Shown: piece after piece, positions 9,256 through 20,438 of the stretch
Layout of the letters: each line of letters starts with the position of its first letter
How positions within the stretch are numbered: the first letter of the stretch is position 1
NCBI GenBank assembly: GCA_003864495.1
Contig: ML133436.1
Location: forward strand, 3,411,326 to 3,475,325
Direction of reading: 5' to 3'
DNA: 64,000 nt
Source of the DNA: Nemopilema nomurai
Taxonomy: Eukaryota > Cnidaria > Scyphozoa > Rhizostomeae > Rhizostomatidae
Notes under the pieces: generated by a model
The model's database searches: none
The model's input: only the letters and a program-made list of their open reading frames with translations
Told to the model about the DNA's origin: nothing
Position numbers and translations under genes: made by a program

Positions 9256-9749
9256 CACCATTCCTGAATACAAACTTCAAAGAATTCCTGGAGTTCAAGT
9301 TTGGCAAAGGGGTAATTGAAAATCCCAATTACCCAGATTAAAAAAAAGCTTAGGTTCAATTTTTGAGCCAAATGCCCTCAATTTCTAGAAATCCGTGGAA
9401 GTATATTTCATAATGAGAGCTACTTTTTTGAATTTTATTACTCTAATCATGATGCAACCAAAATTATATTATGTATTCATAATAAAACGCATAATTCTTT
9501 ATAATTCATATTTTTTTTACTAACACAATGTGGATATTGCAATTAATCTATGAAACTACATTTCATTTGCAGCTCTTAACTCTTACTTATTGATTGTCTA
9601 AACCGAGCTGAATTATAATTATTGTTTCGCATCAACTAATTATTTACATTATAATCATTATCGATAACAGTATTTTCTGTGAATGTATCTGTCGCATGGA
9701 TTTTCTTGAACAAGGGTCTCTATTCTAGCCTCATTGACACATACACAAC
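9256..9749. other. No gene seen
   Basis: AT-rich DNA with many ATAATTATA words between 9420 and 9680; no coding region, repeat unit or RNA gene recognised. Confidence 0.4.
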
Positions 9750-9858
9750 TCAGTCGGATGAAAGGTCGTTGTACAAGGAACCAAGTGCGTCTTTGAATTG
9801 TACCAATTCTTGTTCGATCTTGGCTAAGGAAAATGAGAAGGACTTTTCAAGCAAACGG
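9750..9858 (-). other. SYCE2: SYCE2-like exon 4 (C-terminal)
   Basis: Follows an acceptor ATATTGCAG. The useful frame reads LLEKSFSFSLAKIEQEL and closes YNDLSSD before TGA. That frame needs two bases from the previous exon, whereas the only GT donor of exon 3 leaves one. Confidence 0.55.
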
Positions 9859-12683
9859 CTGCAATATTAAACCTTAATAAGGCTGCAGTGGCTGCAATGT
9901 CCACTTTGGGCACTTTGCAGCTTGTCTTATCCAAAAAACTTAGCTTTCAAGAGACTGTCAGACTTGTTTGATGAAAATAGGACATGGCAGATTTCGATTG
10001 AAACTTCTTAGAATTTTATATGAGAAGAATATAATTATTAAAGTATCATTTTGCCCGTATGAACCTTGCAATCAAAACTACCCATCTTATACCCATCCTG
10101 CATTATATCAGCTTTTATTCATATATGAAAATTAGAGCCACCAGGCGTATTTAAGATGTTGCTTTTGTTTTTCCAGGTAGCTATGTTTTTAAGGCTTTTG
10201 TGTAATGGTTACTTGCAAATTTGATATTTTGTTAATATTTTTGAAATTTTGGACTGTAAAAACTTCTTCTTTCCAATTAGTTCATATGCATATAATATTT
10301 CTCCTACTTATTCTGTCCAATGTTGTATATAGGTCTTCAAGTTTCTCCTGCATGACAGTCCCGGTAGCGCTGTAACTACGAAAAAGCGATCTTTCTAATG
10401 CTGTGTTGCATTTTTCCAATAGAAGCTCCATTGTCTTTTTGAATTCTGTAGAGAAAGACAGAGAGTTATTAATACATACAATTTCTAGTTACTGTGATAA
10501 TTTTTTCTTCCTAAATTAGACAGTATTGCTCCATTATTTCAATGTCATTATTTTATGTATTCGTATAACAGCATAGCATCGGTTTGCCAATATATGCTTA
10601 CAGTCTCTAGCAGTTCCGTAAGGCTGTGCTCTAATATCGTGCACTAACCAGTGAATGGATTATCATCTTTTTTAGCGTTTTGACTGTATTACATTTGAGC
10701 TAGTTATTAAGAATGAGCTTTAAAACGTTACCTGTAAGCAGCATTGAGTCGTTTTTTCTTTTGTCGTTGATTTCAGTTATTAAGGATTGTGCTTGATCGA
10801 ACAGCTGATCTGAGGAGGCACTCGATCTGCAATAATTTTTCTTGTGTTTTTTGTTTTGCATGGCTTTCTCATCTTCATCCAACGAGGCTTTTTGTTCACT
10901 ATTTGCAATAATATTTTCAGTTATGTTCTTAAGATTTTCGGAATTTGCATCCATTTAAAAGTCAAAGAACATGTACCAATTTTAGTTAATCCCAATGCAA
11001 CTTCACTGCACCTTTATTTCCCTATTGTAACCCTATTGTATCAATTTTTGTAAACTATTGTTAAAAATAATTTGGAACTTAGTTCGATTTAAAAGTATAT
11101 TCTTAAGGAATCTTAGGCATGGATTGTATACGATATTATCAGGAAAATATGTGAGGTTTTCAAAGCAAATATGAAAAGTCATTAATTTTTGCATAAACTA
11201 TTTTGTCTATTTATTTAGAGTGGCGTCGCCCTCCTGGTGCACCCGCAGGAATCCGTATGATTTGAATACGTCTTACAAAATTGTAAATAAAAGTAGACTA
11301 GGCCTAGTTTTTTTCAAAAACCGCGCGAAAATAACTTGCTGACGACTTTTCTCCAATTGTAAGCTGTTTCTGTTATATTTTTAAAAAGCATATTATTTTC
11401 CGACGAGTTTTTCAAGTGCTTCCCCTGAACCATCCCGTGAGTATCCTTGAATTATTCACGTGCCTTTTAAGTAACATGTAACTCTTTCTCTTTTTTCCGA
11501 GCTTTTTCTTCGTAATAATAACTTTTTTTGCTATACGAAATAATAACATAACGAAATTATGAGCAAGATTAAAAAAGTTAGAACAAATCAGGAGGTGTTT
11601 TACAAGACCAATGTTGATTGTCCGAAGATCGTCCTCTTGGTTCACCTGTTGCACCCTCCAAGAATTTTGATTGGCTTTTAGAAATTTGCCGGGGCCAAGG
11701 TCATTTGTCTACATAACGGAGTTAGAAACAAGGGGGTAAGATGATACATTTTGAGAAAATGAAAACATTTCTTGGTGAATTAATTGAGGAAAATATTTGT
11801 TAAATTTATTTAGTTGGTTTTGAAAGATCAATTATTTACAAAATTTAATGAACCTGAAACTTGACTTTTTCTGGTGCACCACTAGGGCGACAGGCCTAAA
11901 TTTCGTCCATCAAAACAATCAAGTGCTTATCTTGCTTGCACTAGAAAACTGTTTTGAATATTGACCTAGAGTTCTAACGGGATATAAAGCATACATTTGG
12001 AAAGCTGCAGGTGATATTAACTTTTCTTAAACGTTGGTAACTGTTTTTTACACAGCTTCAAAATAAAAAGGTGCACCAAGAGGGCGATGCCACCCTAATG
12101 CCCCAAATGCAAATGTTACCAGGTCCTTTGCAGCGAAATCTTCTGTGATAGAAATTGTTGAACTTTCATGCTGACTAACATAAGGTATTCTGAACGACTC
12201 TTTTTGCAAGAATATCAATCGACTGATATTAGGTTACATTTTCTGTTAGTTTCTAATAAACGGATATCAGAAGATCTAATGCAAGCCAATTATTAGGCAG
12301 GATAATTATAAAGCTACTTAATTTATGTATACTGTCTTTGTCTTTTACTTTTTGGTAATGTAAGATTAGAAGCATTCAGAATTTCAAATTTTCTCGTTAG
12401 AATCACATTAAAGAACTTTAAACTGCCACCTTTACTAAAAGTTTTAAGAAATTTCTAGAGAAACATAAAACATAATTAATTTTTTAGGAGGAGAAAGCTT
12501 TAAGGATGGAAGCAGATTTTTAAATTAAAAGTAAGTAATTAAAATGAAGTTACTTTGCTTTATCTTCAACTTTCATTTATAGTACAAGAAACTGTATACT
12601 CACCGCTTTTTATCGACTTGAATTGGTGGGGCTTCGTCGTTTTCAAGACTCACTGCATTTTCCGGACAGTTTCCCTCCTCCAT
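9750..12683 (-). CDS. SYCE2: SYCE2-like synaptonemal complex central element protein
   Basis: SYCE2 forms, with TEX12, the fibres of the central element that hold paired chromosomes together in meiosis. Model, right to left: exon 1 12683-12604 (MEEGNCPENAVSLEND; start context ACAATGG; donor GTGAGT), exon 2 10898-10732, exon 3 10445-10308, exon 4 9858-9750. Exon 2 carries LFDQAQSLITEINDKRKNDS and exon 3 goes on LLTEFKKTMELL, LERSLFRSYSA, VMQEKLEDLYTTLDRI. Exon 4 gives SLAKIEQELVQFKDALG, then SLYNDLSSD and a stop. These match in order the conserved coiled coil of animal SYCE2 (AQELIENINKSRQKD, MTNF, IIQEKLQEF, a final VYKDL). Exons 1-3 join in phase; exon 3 to 4 is off by one base. A shorter form could start at ATG 10954. 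It is smaller than mammalian SYCE2. The family call is from memory; exon 1 is the least certain part. Confidence 0.65.
10308..10445 (-). other. SYCE2: SYCE2-like exon 3 (central coiled coil)
   Basis: Acceptor TTTCTCTACAG; phase matches exon 2 (ACAG|AA gives Thr-Glu). Heptad-like Leu spacing runs through MELLLEKCNTALERSL. Without splicing the frame ends at TGA 16 codons past the ATAA|GTAGGA donor region at most. Confidence 0.65.
10732..10954 (-). other. SYCE2: SYCE2-like exon 2 (or first exon, ATG 10954)
   Basis: Ends at a CAG|GTAACG donor. The open frame reaches ATG 10954 (MDANSENLKNITEN). A weak acceptor AAATAG before 10898 would join it in phase to the upstream exon at 12604-12683, so both starts are possible. 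Confidence 0.6.
11218..12095. mobile_element. TA-flanked MITE (Tc1/mariner-like) in SYCE2-like intron
   Basis: The 878-bp element has TA at 11216-11217 and 12096-12097. Ends are inverted: GAGTGGCGTCGCCCTCCTGG at left and, read from 12095, GGGTGGCATCGCCCTCTTGG, both continuing TGCACC. A third, inverted and weaker copy of the GGTGCACC-AGGGCGAC word lies at about 11873-11897. It encodes no transposase. TA duplication with such ends suggests a Tc1/mariner-type non-autonomous element. Confidence 0.65.
12098..12603. other. Intronic AT-rich DNA, nothing else seen
   Basis: Lies inside the first intron of the SYCE2-like model; no repeat or coding signal recognised. Confidence 0.4.
12604..12683 (-). 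other. SYCE2: Probable SYCE2-like exon 1
   Basis: ATG at 12683 with A at -3 and G at +4, 26 codons, then a strong GTGAGTAT donor. It sits 158 bp from an E2F-type site. Its link to the downstream coiled-coil exons rests only on phase and position; it could be the first exon of another minus-strand gene. Confidence 0.5.
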
Positions 12684-13567
12684 TGTGTTATCTAAGTAAA
12701 AATCAATCTTCGGTTTAGGGTCGTCAAACCTTTTTCGTAGCAAAGAATAGGTATGAAAAACTGAAAGCAAACTTACACACTGGCTCTCTACTTTTTGCGA
12801 TTTCCTATTTACATGAATGACGTGACAGACTTCATTTTGTGGCGGGAAATTAAAATTAGTCCCAGACCCTATTTTGTGGAATCAGACAATACTTGAGAAC
12901 GTGCGATACAGGGGCTTCTAGTCTTCTTAAAATTACATTACATTAGAAAAATGTTCAACTCTCCTTTAACTAACTGTAAATAGGAGTGGTGATTCCGAGC
13001 TTCGATACAAGATGCAATGGCTCTAGTGCAGACAATTTTCACGATGTCCTTTATGGTTTTGGGTGTATATCTTTAAAAAATAAGATTTTGACTAATAACC
13101 GTCTGATTTTTCTATCAATTCAAACTCCTTTAAACGCCTTGGACGGCATGTTTACCCAGTCAGCCTTATGACCCTGTTTTGTGGAGGCTTGGGGGGTGAT
13201 TTGAATTTAAAAGAAAATCTGACCCAGATGACATTTGAAAATCATTGATTTGGATTTGGGGAATGCAGATTTCCTGACCTGAAAGAGAGGCCACATGGAC
13301 TCCCCTTATGTTGTTGTCCTGTTGTTGTTTCACCATGTTACAAGGGAAGTTTCGTCACTTGGAAGTTATGAAGTTATTCTCAAAGAATAGACCTATTAGA
13401 CGCCATTCACGATATTTTGCTTTGACAGCTAGTGGCAAAAAATCTTATTTAATCTTGTGAGAGGCAGGGTAGCTCTTGCGGGAGCAGAGAAGAAACTGTC
13501 CCAACAGCCAGAAGCCTCGGTTTCCAGGCATTGACCTTTGTGGTCGGGAAAATCTGGAACTGGAAGT
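12684..13567. promoter_or_regulatory. Divergent intergenic region, SYCE2-like / HACE1
   Basis: 884 bp separate the two start codons, which face away from each other. It holds an E2F-type site at 12841-12849 and a TTTCCAG acceptor-like signal at 13519-13525, which could precede the HACE1 coding start as the end of a 5' UTR intron. Confidence 0.45.
12841..12849 (+). promoter_or_regulatory. E2F-type site GGCGGGAAA
   Basis: Exact match to the E2F core GCGGGAAA, flanked by T- and A-rich DNA, 158 bp before the SYCE2-like ATG. E2F6 complexes silence germline genes in somatic cells of mammals, so a site here would fit a meiotic gene; the function here is inference. Confidence 0.45.
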
Positions 13568-16500
13568 ATGGAGAAAATTCAAAGACTGGTGAGGTCATTA
13601 CGAACAGCCAGGGCTGCAGATTTACCCACGGGTGTGTATCGACTTCGAGTAAAAGTAAATGTGGGCTTATTAGAGACGGCCACGCCTGGCGGTTGACCAG
13701 TCTTCCGGGACATCCAGGACAAGTGACAGATTTTATGATTTCAATCATTTTATTTGCCGCAGAAACTGTTCGAATATAAGGAAATCTGATTGAGGTTCTA
13801 GGTTCAAAGCAAAATTCTTAACGTGCCACTTTTTTCTCCGTTTACTTCAACAACGATAAGGGAAAATAATTTGTCAGCAGAAACGAATACCAACAGTCTG
13901 CAGTGATGATGCAATCTTTCGATGTAAACCGAAACCGGGCGTTATGTGGGGTAACCAGAGTGGCATACCTTGACGATTTAGAGTAGTGGGGGGAGGGGTG
14001 AGGTGGATGTGAATGGGTGAATTTATCTAAATAAATGTGAGTGAATTTGAATTTTAACTGTTTATGAACATGATGAGTAACGAGCAAATAAGATCCTTCC
14101 ACCCTTGCTCTCCCCTATGTTCCCTACCACAAATACTATTATTGAAATATACTATTATATTTTCTAAATATGGGAGGGGGTGTACACCCTACACACCCTA
14201 CAACTGGGGGTAACTCTGTAACAATTTAGCTCTCTTTGCCAGGGAACATATCTTGCCAAAGTGTAGGGAAACAACACCCCTAGAATACTCCCTGGTAATT
14301 TCCTATTTGTCCACAAGGAAATTAACGCAGTACCCAGAAAATATCCAGAAAGCATTCTGACATTGATCAAAGTATTCTCGGATTCGAGCAATTTTTTATC
14401 TTCATAAATGGCAAAAATGGATCATACGAATGGAATCTCCATGTTAAAATTAGTCTGTACCGAAAATTTCTTTGTGTTTGAACTATCAGGCTGCGAATTA
14501 ACCCATTCTAGAAATTTAGCTTTTCCTATACACTCTAATGGAATTTGCTGTTGCAGTGAAAAAATTCACTGCAGCCGCAAATTGCGGTCAAATCGCATGA
14601 AATATCTACATATTCAAAACAAAGTAACTCGCGACCGGAGGGTCCAAACAACATGAAGTTTTCAGTATAATCTAAGTTACAGATCAGGATTTCAATATTG
14701 ATGTTAACTTTTGAGAAAGAGAATTAATCCTCTACAAAGAGCCCTTGCTTTGAAAGCACTGCTACTCTGTCCTGTTGCCTTGCTTCCAATGTAGAGGTGC
14801 CTATATGTGCAGTGAATGGAAAATGTATTGAAGGCAACTAGATGGGAATTTGTATATGTAGTGTGAATTTGTTTAATCCCAAACACAAGCCCCAATGAAA
14901 ACCAGTGAAAATTTTGTACCAATTTCCTAATGAATTTTTTTTAAAACCCTGCTGTAAGCTTCAGGTATTGTGTAAGTCTGAGAACTTCAAGATGAATTTG
15001 TTAGCAACTGCGTTCTCAATCCACTGGGGTTTATGTCCAACCATCATGCCCCCAACTAGTTATGATGAGACTCTACAGTCTAAGTGTAGGACTATACCGT
15101 GTTTTCATAGTTTACACAAATGCTTACAAGACTGAAAAGCTTTATTAAATCCAAGTAAAATAGACTTGAGTAATTATTATGCAAATTTTGAAGCTTATCA
15201 AAATAGTTTTTGCTAGTTATATCCAAGCACATCAGTAATGTTCAAAACCTTTTCTGTATTAATTCTCAAATCTAGATTTGATATGTTCAGATCTTTGAGT
15301 TCTGTATTTAATAATAATCAGTGGCTATCTCTGATGCTTTTTCTAGATCCTAAAGCAGCAATTTCTACTTTGCTGCCTTTGGTAATGAGAAATGACCACA
15401 AGTAAGCTCCGTATCAGTTAAAACTGCACAATTTATGGCAGATGTTTTTTTTCTCATTTTAGAGGCAAACAAATCTTTCCTTTGAATTTAGTACAACAAG
15501 AGATTAAGATGTATCAACAAGAGATTAATAATAATTATTTTGTGATTATAAGATTCAATCAAAAACACTTGCAGTTGTGGTCTTTTTATCATTCCTAGTC
15601 ATCTGAATAGATTTTCAGATGTCCATTCTTTATTGATTGTTGCACTCCATTAGTCTTAATCAATCATAAGACATCCTGGATTCAGAGTACCAAACATCAC
15701 AGTTTCCCATGTCTGTCACAGCAAAAATGGGAGATCTGAATTTTATTGCATTTTATTGAGCATAGTGTACATTTCATCTCAACTCGACCTGCAGCTACCT
15801 AATCTGAGTAAAACTTCTGTGGCAATTTGCCCTCATGATTTATCTGCCCTATATCTAAAATATTTCTTTTCAGAACTGTAGCGGAACTTCTTGTATCATC
15901 AGATTTTGATGTAAATTACCGCATTGGAGCGCAAAGAACTCTTCTTCACATTGCAGCAAAGTTAGTATTTTGTCATTTTTACCCATCTGGTTAAAGTAAA
16001 ACTGGTCCTTGAATGTTACATATGTAATATTTTGACTGGGTGATTGATTGACTGATTGATAGATTGACTGATTGATTGTAATGACTGATTGATTGATTGG
16101 TTGTTTATTTGCTAATGATATCATAGAGTTAAATCGATGTATCGTTTTTAGTCTTTAAAATAGGACTACAACTATTTTATTATAACTTTTGAATGTAGAT
16201 TATTGTACCGAGTATTGTCCTTCATCATGTTTTGAACAGAGTCCTGGAATTCCACAACAAAATAGGGTTCTATCTAGAGGTTAAACAAAATATAAGTGAG
16301 AACTGCTCTTGTGTTGTAATGGCATAAATTTACACTGCTATTACAAGTAAATTGAAGATCATTTCAAACTATTCAAAACTGATAATTATGATCCTGTAGG
16401 TTTGTAATTTGTGTCTCAAATCATAACAGTTATATGATATGAACCTGTTATTTAGATGGATGAATTAGTAAGTTGTTGTGTTGTCCTTGCAACTTTTTAG

Positions 16501-19500
16501 TGTTGGTGCATATGACTGCCTGGTCATTTTGATAAAGAAGGAGGCAGATGTGAATTGCCAGGACAGGTCAGGGGTGACACCTTTGCAACTTGCTGCTAGA
16601 AATGGGTGAGTCCTTTTATGACCATTCACTATATCTAGAAAATGCAGAACCAGTTCTTAGTAGATCTGCAACTCTCTAATTTTTCTTCATATGTTCTTTT
16701 TTCTATCTTTGCATACTCTGAGAAGTGTCAGATGAAAATATACTTTAATTATGCAAAAACTAGTTCTGTACTGCTATTTCTAGCTAATGCTAAGTTCTGT
16801 ACCACAATGCATTTGTTCATAGATTATGACATTCCAACCACTAGTCCTCACCCTAGTTCTAGTCACTTCATTGCCAGGTTCAAGTCACAAGGAATTTCAT
16901 TCATCTCTTGACTTTAGTTGTGAACTTCAAGTCTTTTATAATCTTAGGGCTGGAATGGTTCCTAAAGTATTACTTTTTCCAGTTCTACTTCTGTTTAGGA
17001 GCTTAGTATAAGCTTTTGAAAGACCATAGTTTCTATCGTTAATAACAAAGATATGAACAAAATAGTTTGAGCCACCCTGTTGTTTTCTGTTATTTTGATA
17101 AATGGTAAAGTAATTTGTTGATATTTTTAAGATTAAAGTGTTGTTTTCATGTGGTATAATGAACCTATCTTTTAGGAACAACACTATTGCTATTTTTGAA
17201 AGCAAGTCTAATGACTAGGTTTAAAGAAGGATATCATGATTTAGGAAAAGAAACAATTTCATTTCTTTTATTTTACATCTATTTTTTTATAATTTGATTC
17301 TTCTTGAGAGCATTCAACTGAACAACTTGCAAAACTAATTGCTAATTTCAAGAATTTTCCTGATTTCAAGAGCTATGGCTATTTGGCTTTCTCATTCAAT
17401 AAAATGTTGCTAACTATTGAAATGTCTACAAGCATATTTTTGTACATTTAGTTTGATTGAATCATCTTTAGAAAAGAGAAAAGTTTTTCATCGAGATATT
17501 CAAACATCTTAGAACGGCCTCTTTTTGCAAATAACTTCTTTCGCTTTTTACACTTAAAACATAAGTTTGTTGATTGCTTAATTGCTCTCTTGAAATATTT
17601 GATGGCAACTATGTGGAGTTTCCATTAACCTTTTTAAACTAGAGAACAACTACAGCCACAGATGATGATGTACACATTTGATATCTAATCGTGCCTCATA
17701 TGGCAATAATCAGCTATTGAGATCTCAACCAGAGTAATGTTTTAGGCACACAAAATGTATTCACAAGCTGCTCGAAAGTAAAGCAGATATTGGGATATGC
17801 AACAGTGATGGTATGACAGCTGTAAGTTGTCCTATTGTTTATATACAAAAAGAACTAAAAAGAGTCATACACATGTCAAAAACGATTTCAAAAGGGGTAT
17901 TACCTGTTTGGCTATTTGAGATTTTGCAGTTCTTTATTCTACAAATGTTGTTTTCTGTCTTTGTTACCCTGTAATCATAACTTGTCAGTAAATGAAATAT
18001 GTGAAGTGAGAATATAGCTATTGCTAGCACAACATACACTTTTGAAAGTCTCATAGGAGTGTCAAATATTTTTAGAGTGGCTTTGTGACAGACTTGCCAA
18101 GCAAAAGATGAAATATGTGAATTGATACTTTTCAGGAAATTTTATTATACTACTTGTTTTTTCAATCTTTACCAGTAAAATCTACAGCGTGAAATGTAGC
18201 CTGTTCAGTTTAAACTATGATTCAAAGGGAATCCTTGCATGTCTGTGAGTTGTTAGGGTGTAACCTGAACTATTTCAACTAGATAAATTTTGAAGTTCTT
18301 CACAAGACCTTTTTTAACTTGTTTATTTACTAGTTACATTGGATTTCATCTAATGGAAGAACTGAGCTTCTTACTGCCATTTTGCCATATATTGAAAACA
18401 TTGATATTAAGGTAAGGTTTTTGGATGGCCACATAGCAGTTATTCATTTTGCATTCTTGAAAAAGATTGATGTTTTTAATGTGTTTTGATCTTTGCAGAG
18501 TTTTGGAAACACGTCTTTTTAGTATTTTGATACCTTGTACGATATGCAATGGCTTGTTTTAAGGAAAGATTTCTTAAAAGTTTGCTTAGATATGCATTAT
18601 TTTGTATGAATTCTGATATTGTTGCTGGTGAGCACAGCTACAGACAGTAATGATATGATCAATTTTCCTCATTATGCTACTGCTGAAATGTGTGACCACC
18701 TATCATTTCACAATTTGCTGAGATAAATTGTTCTATTAGATTGCATCTGTATTCAAATTATAGGGGCTTTTAGAGTGTCGTAAAGTTAGTGAAATTCTAT
18801 AATGTAAGTCAAGTGTCACAGAATTAGAATGATTCACTTAATTTCACAGGATGTCAATATGCAAACACCACTTCATCTAGCATGCTTGACTGGTCATAAG
18901 CTTGTGAGTTTTCTTTGGATTCTGGTTTTAACTTTTTGGAATGATTTCTGATGTTTGCATATTTTTCCTTCCCTACTGGAAAGGAAAATCATTCATACAT
19001 AGGTTGATCCAGGCTAGCACTTTACAACCTTCAGAAATTACATGAACATAGAATTACAATTGAAGTCCTAGCTTTGAGGGCATCATTGATCTAGTATGTA
19101 CTTAATTTATTTACTTCATCCATCTACTCTATTAGAAAGCTAGTAGTTAAGCATTATTTTTACAATTTTTTAATCTGAGAGCATCATTTCAGACGTTTTT
19201 AGGTATAGTGAGATGAAATACTAAACATTATAAGCTACTAGATGATTATTCGTTTCCTCTATTGACAGACAGTACAAAAGCTAATGGAAAATAATGCAGA
19301 TTTCGAGATGCTTGATGCAAGAGGCTACACACCTCTATTTTATGCATGCAGGTTAGTTGACAAACCGTTGCAGTTGGAGATACTGCTTTCTTACCATAAC
19401 AATAAATATCAGCATTTTTCAAAATCTATAACAAGTTAAAGAATGTGAACAAGTGTTTTGTGGTACAGCACTTCATAAGTACCAGAAGGAGCAGTATGCT

Positions 19501-20438
19501 TAAAACACGCTCATTCTTTACTTCAGAATCGTGAAGTTATAGGGGCGTTTAATTATCGTTAACATATTTATTCATCATTCACTTTCATCAACAAAGTTTG
19601 CGTTTTGCCTTCGTTTATGTTCCAATCCTTTTATTGATTTAACTTTGAAAATGTATAACATGTTATACTGAAGGGTAATCCATGATACCCAAGGAAGGGT
19701 TTAGCTAGCTTCACAATATTAATTTCGTCACAGTAAAGAAAACACGAATTTGCATTTTCAGTTGAAATAGGCATCAATCAATACGGTTTATTTTGAATTG
19801 TTATAATTTCATATATTTCGGTATAATTTGATTCGGCATTTCAATGTGTTGTTGTTTTGTCATACTTCATCAGACATTGATTAAACATGTGTGTATGCTA
19901 ACAACAAAGTAGGAAGGATTTAATTTTGACGATGGTTTGTTTTTACAGTCATGGACATGCTGATATAGTGTCGTACCTGCTTTCAAAAGGAGCTAAGTTC
20001 TCCAAGAACTTTGATGACATTTCACCGCTTCAAATTGCACTTGAGGTACATTTTGTCCTCTTTGAAATCTTTTTATAGTCGTTTGAAAGAGTTAATTGGT
20101 GACTGGCGATGTTTGATCAACTGCAATCAACTGTTTTATCTTTGAGATTTGTCGTTTTTTAGGAACATATTAACGTTTTTATCTGAAGTCTAACGTTTTT
20201 GTTTGCGTCTGAAGTAAATCAAGAAAATGAATGAAATTGCTTTCTTCCCCAATACTGGCAAAGGACAGTTCTGTTGTCATTACAAACTCGTTTCCATTTC
20301 ACACACTCTTTTAAATACGTATTCTTTTCTTTGTAGAATGGCCACAAAGAGGTTTGCTTTGTCCTTGTTGAATGGCAAAATAGCTTAATGGACAGTCTTT
20401 TGAATCTCTGCCAAGACTATCTAATTGATGAAGCAAAG
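13568..20438 (+). other. HACE1: HACE1 exons 1-10: N-terminus and ankyrin repeats
   Basis: Ten small exons give residues 1-267. Exon 1 reads [15 protein letters not shown]; exon 2 [18 protein letters not shown]. Ankyrin hallmarks follow: TLLHIAAN (exons 3-4), [12 protein letters not shown] (4-5), [13 protein letters not shown] (6), [12 protein letters not shown] (7), [20 protein letters not shown] (8-9), [18 protein letters not shown] (9-10). In the family this region binds substrates. Several introns cut the repeats at the same point of the unit. Intron 1 is 1.7 kb, most others 0.3-1.1 kb. Confidence 0.93.

Noticed and set aside
13449..13748. 99-codon minus ORF over HACE1 exon 1
   Set aside because: Antisense to [11 protein letters not shown], which continues in phase into exon 2.
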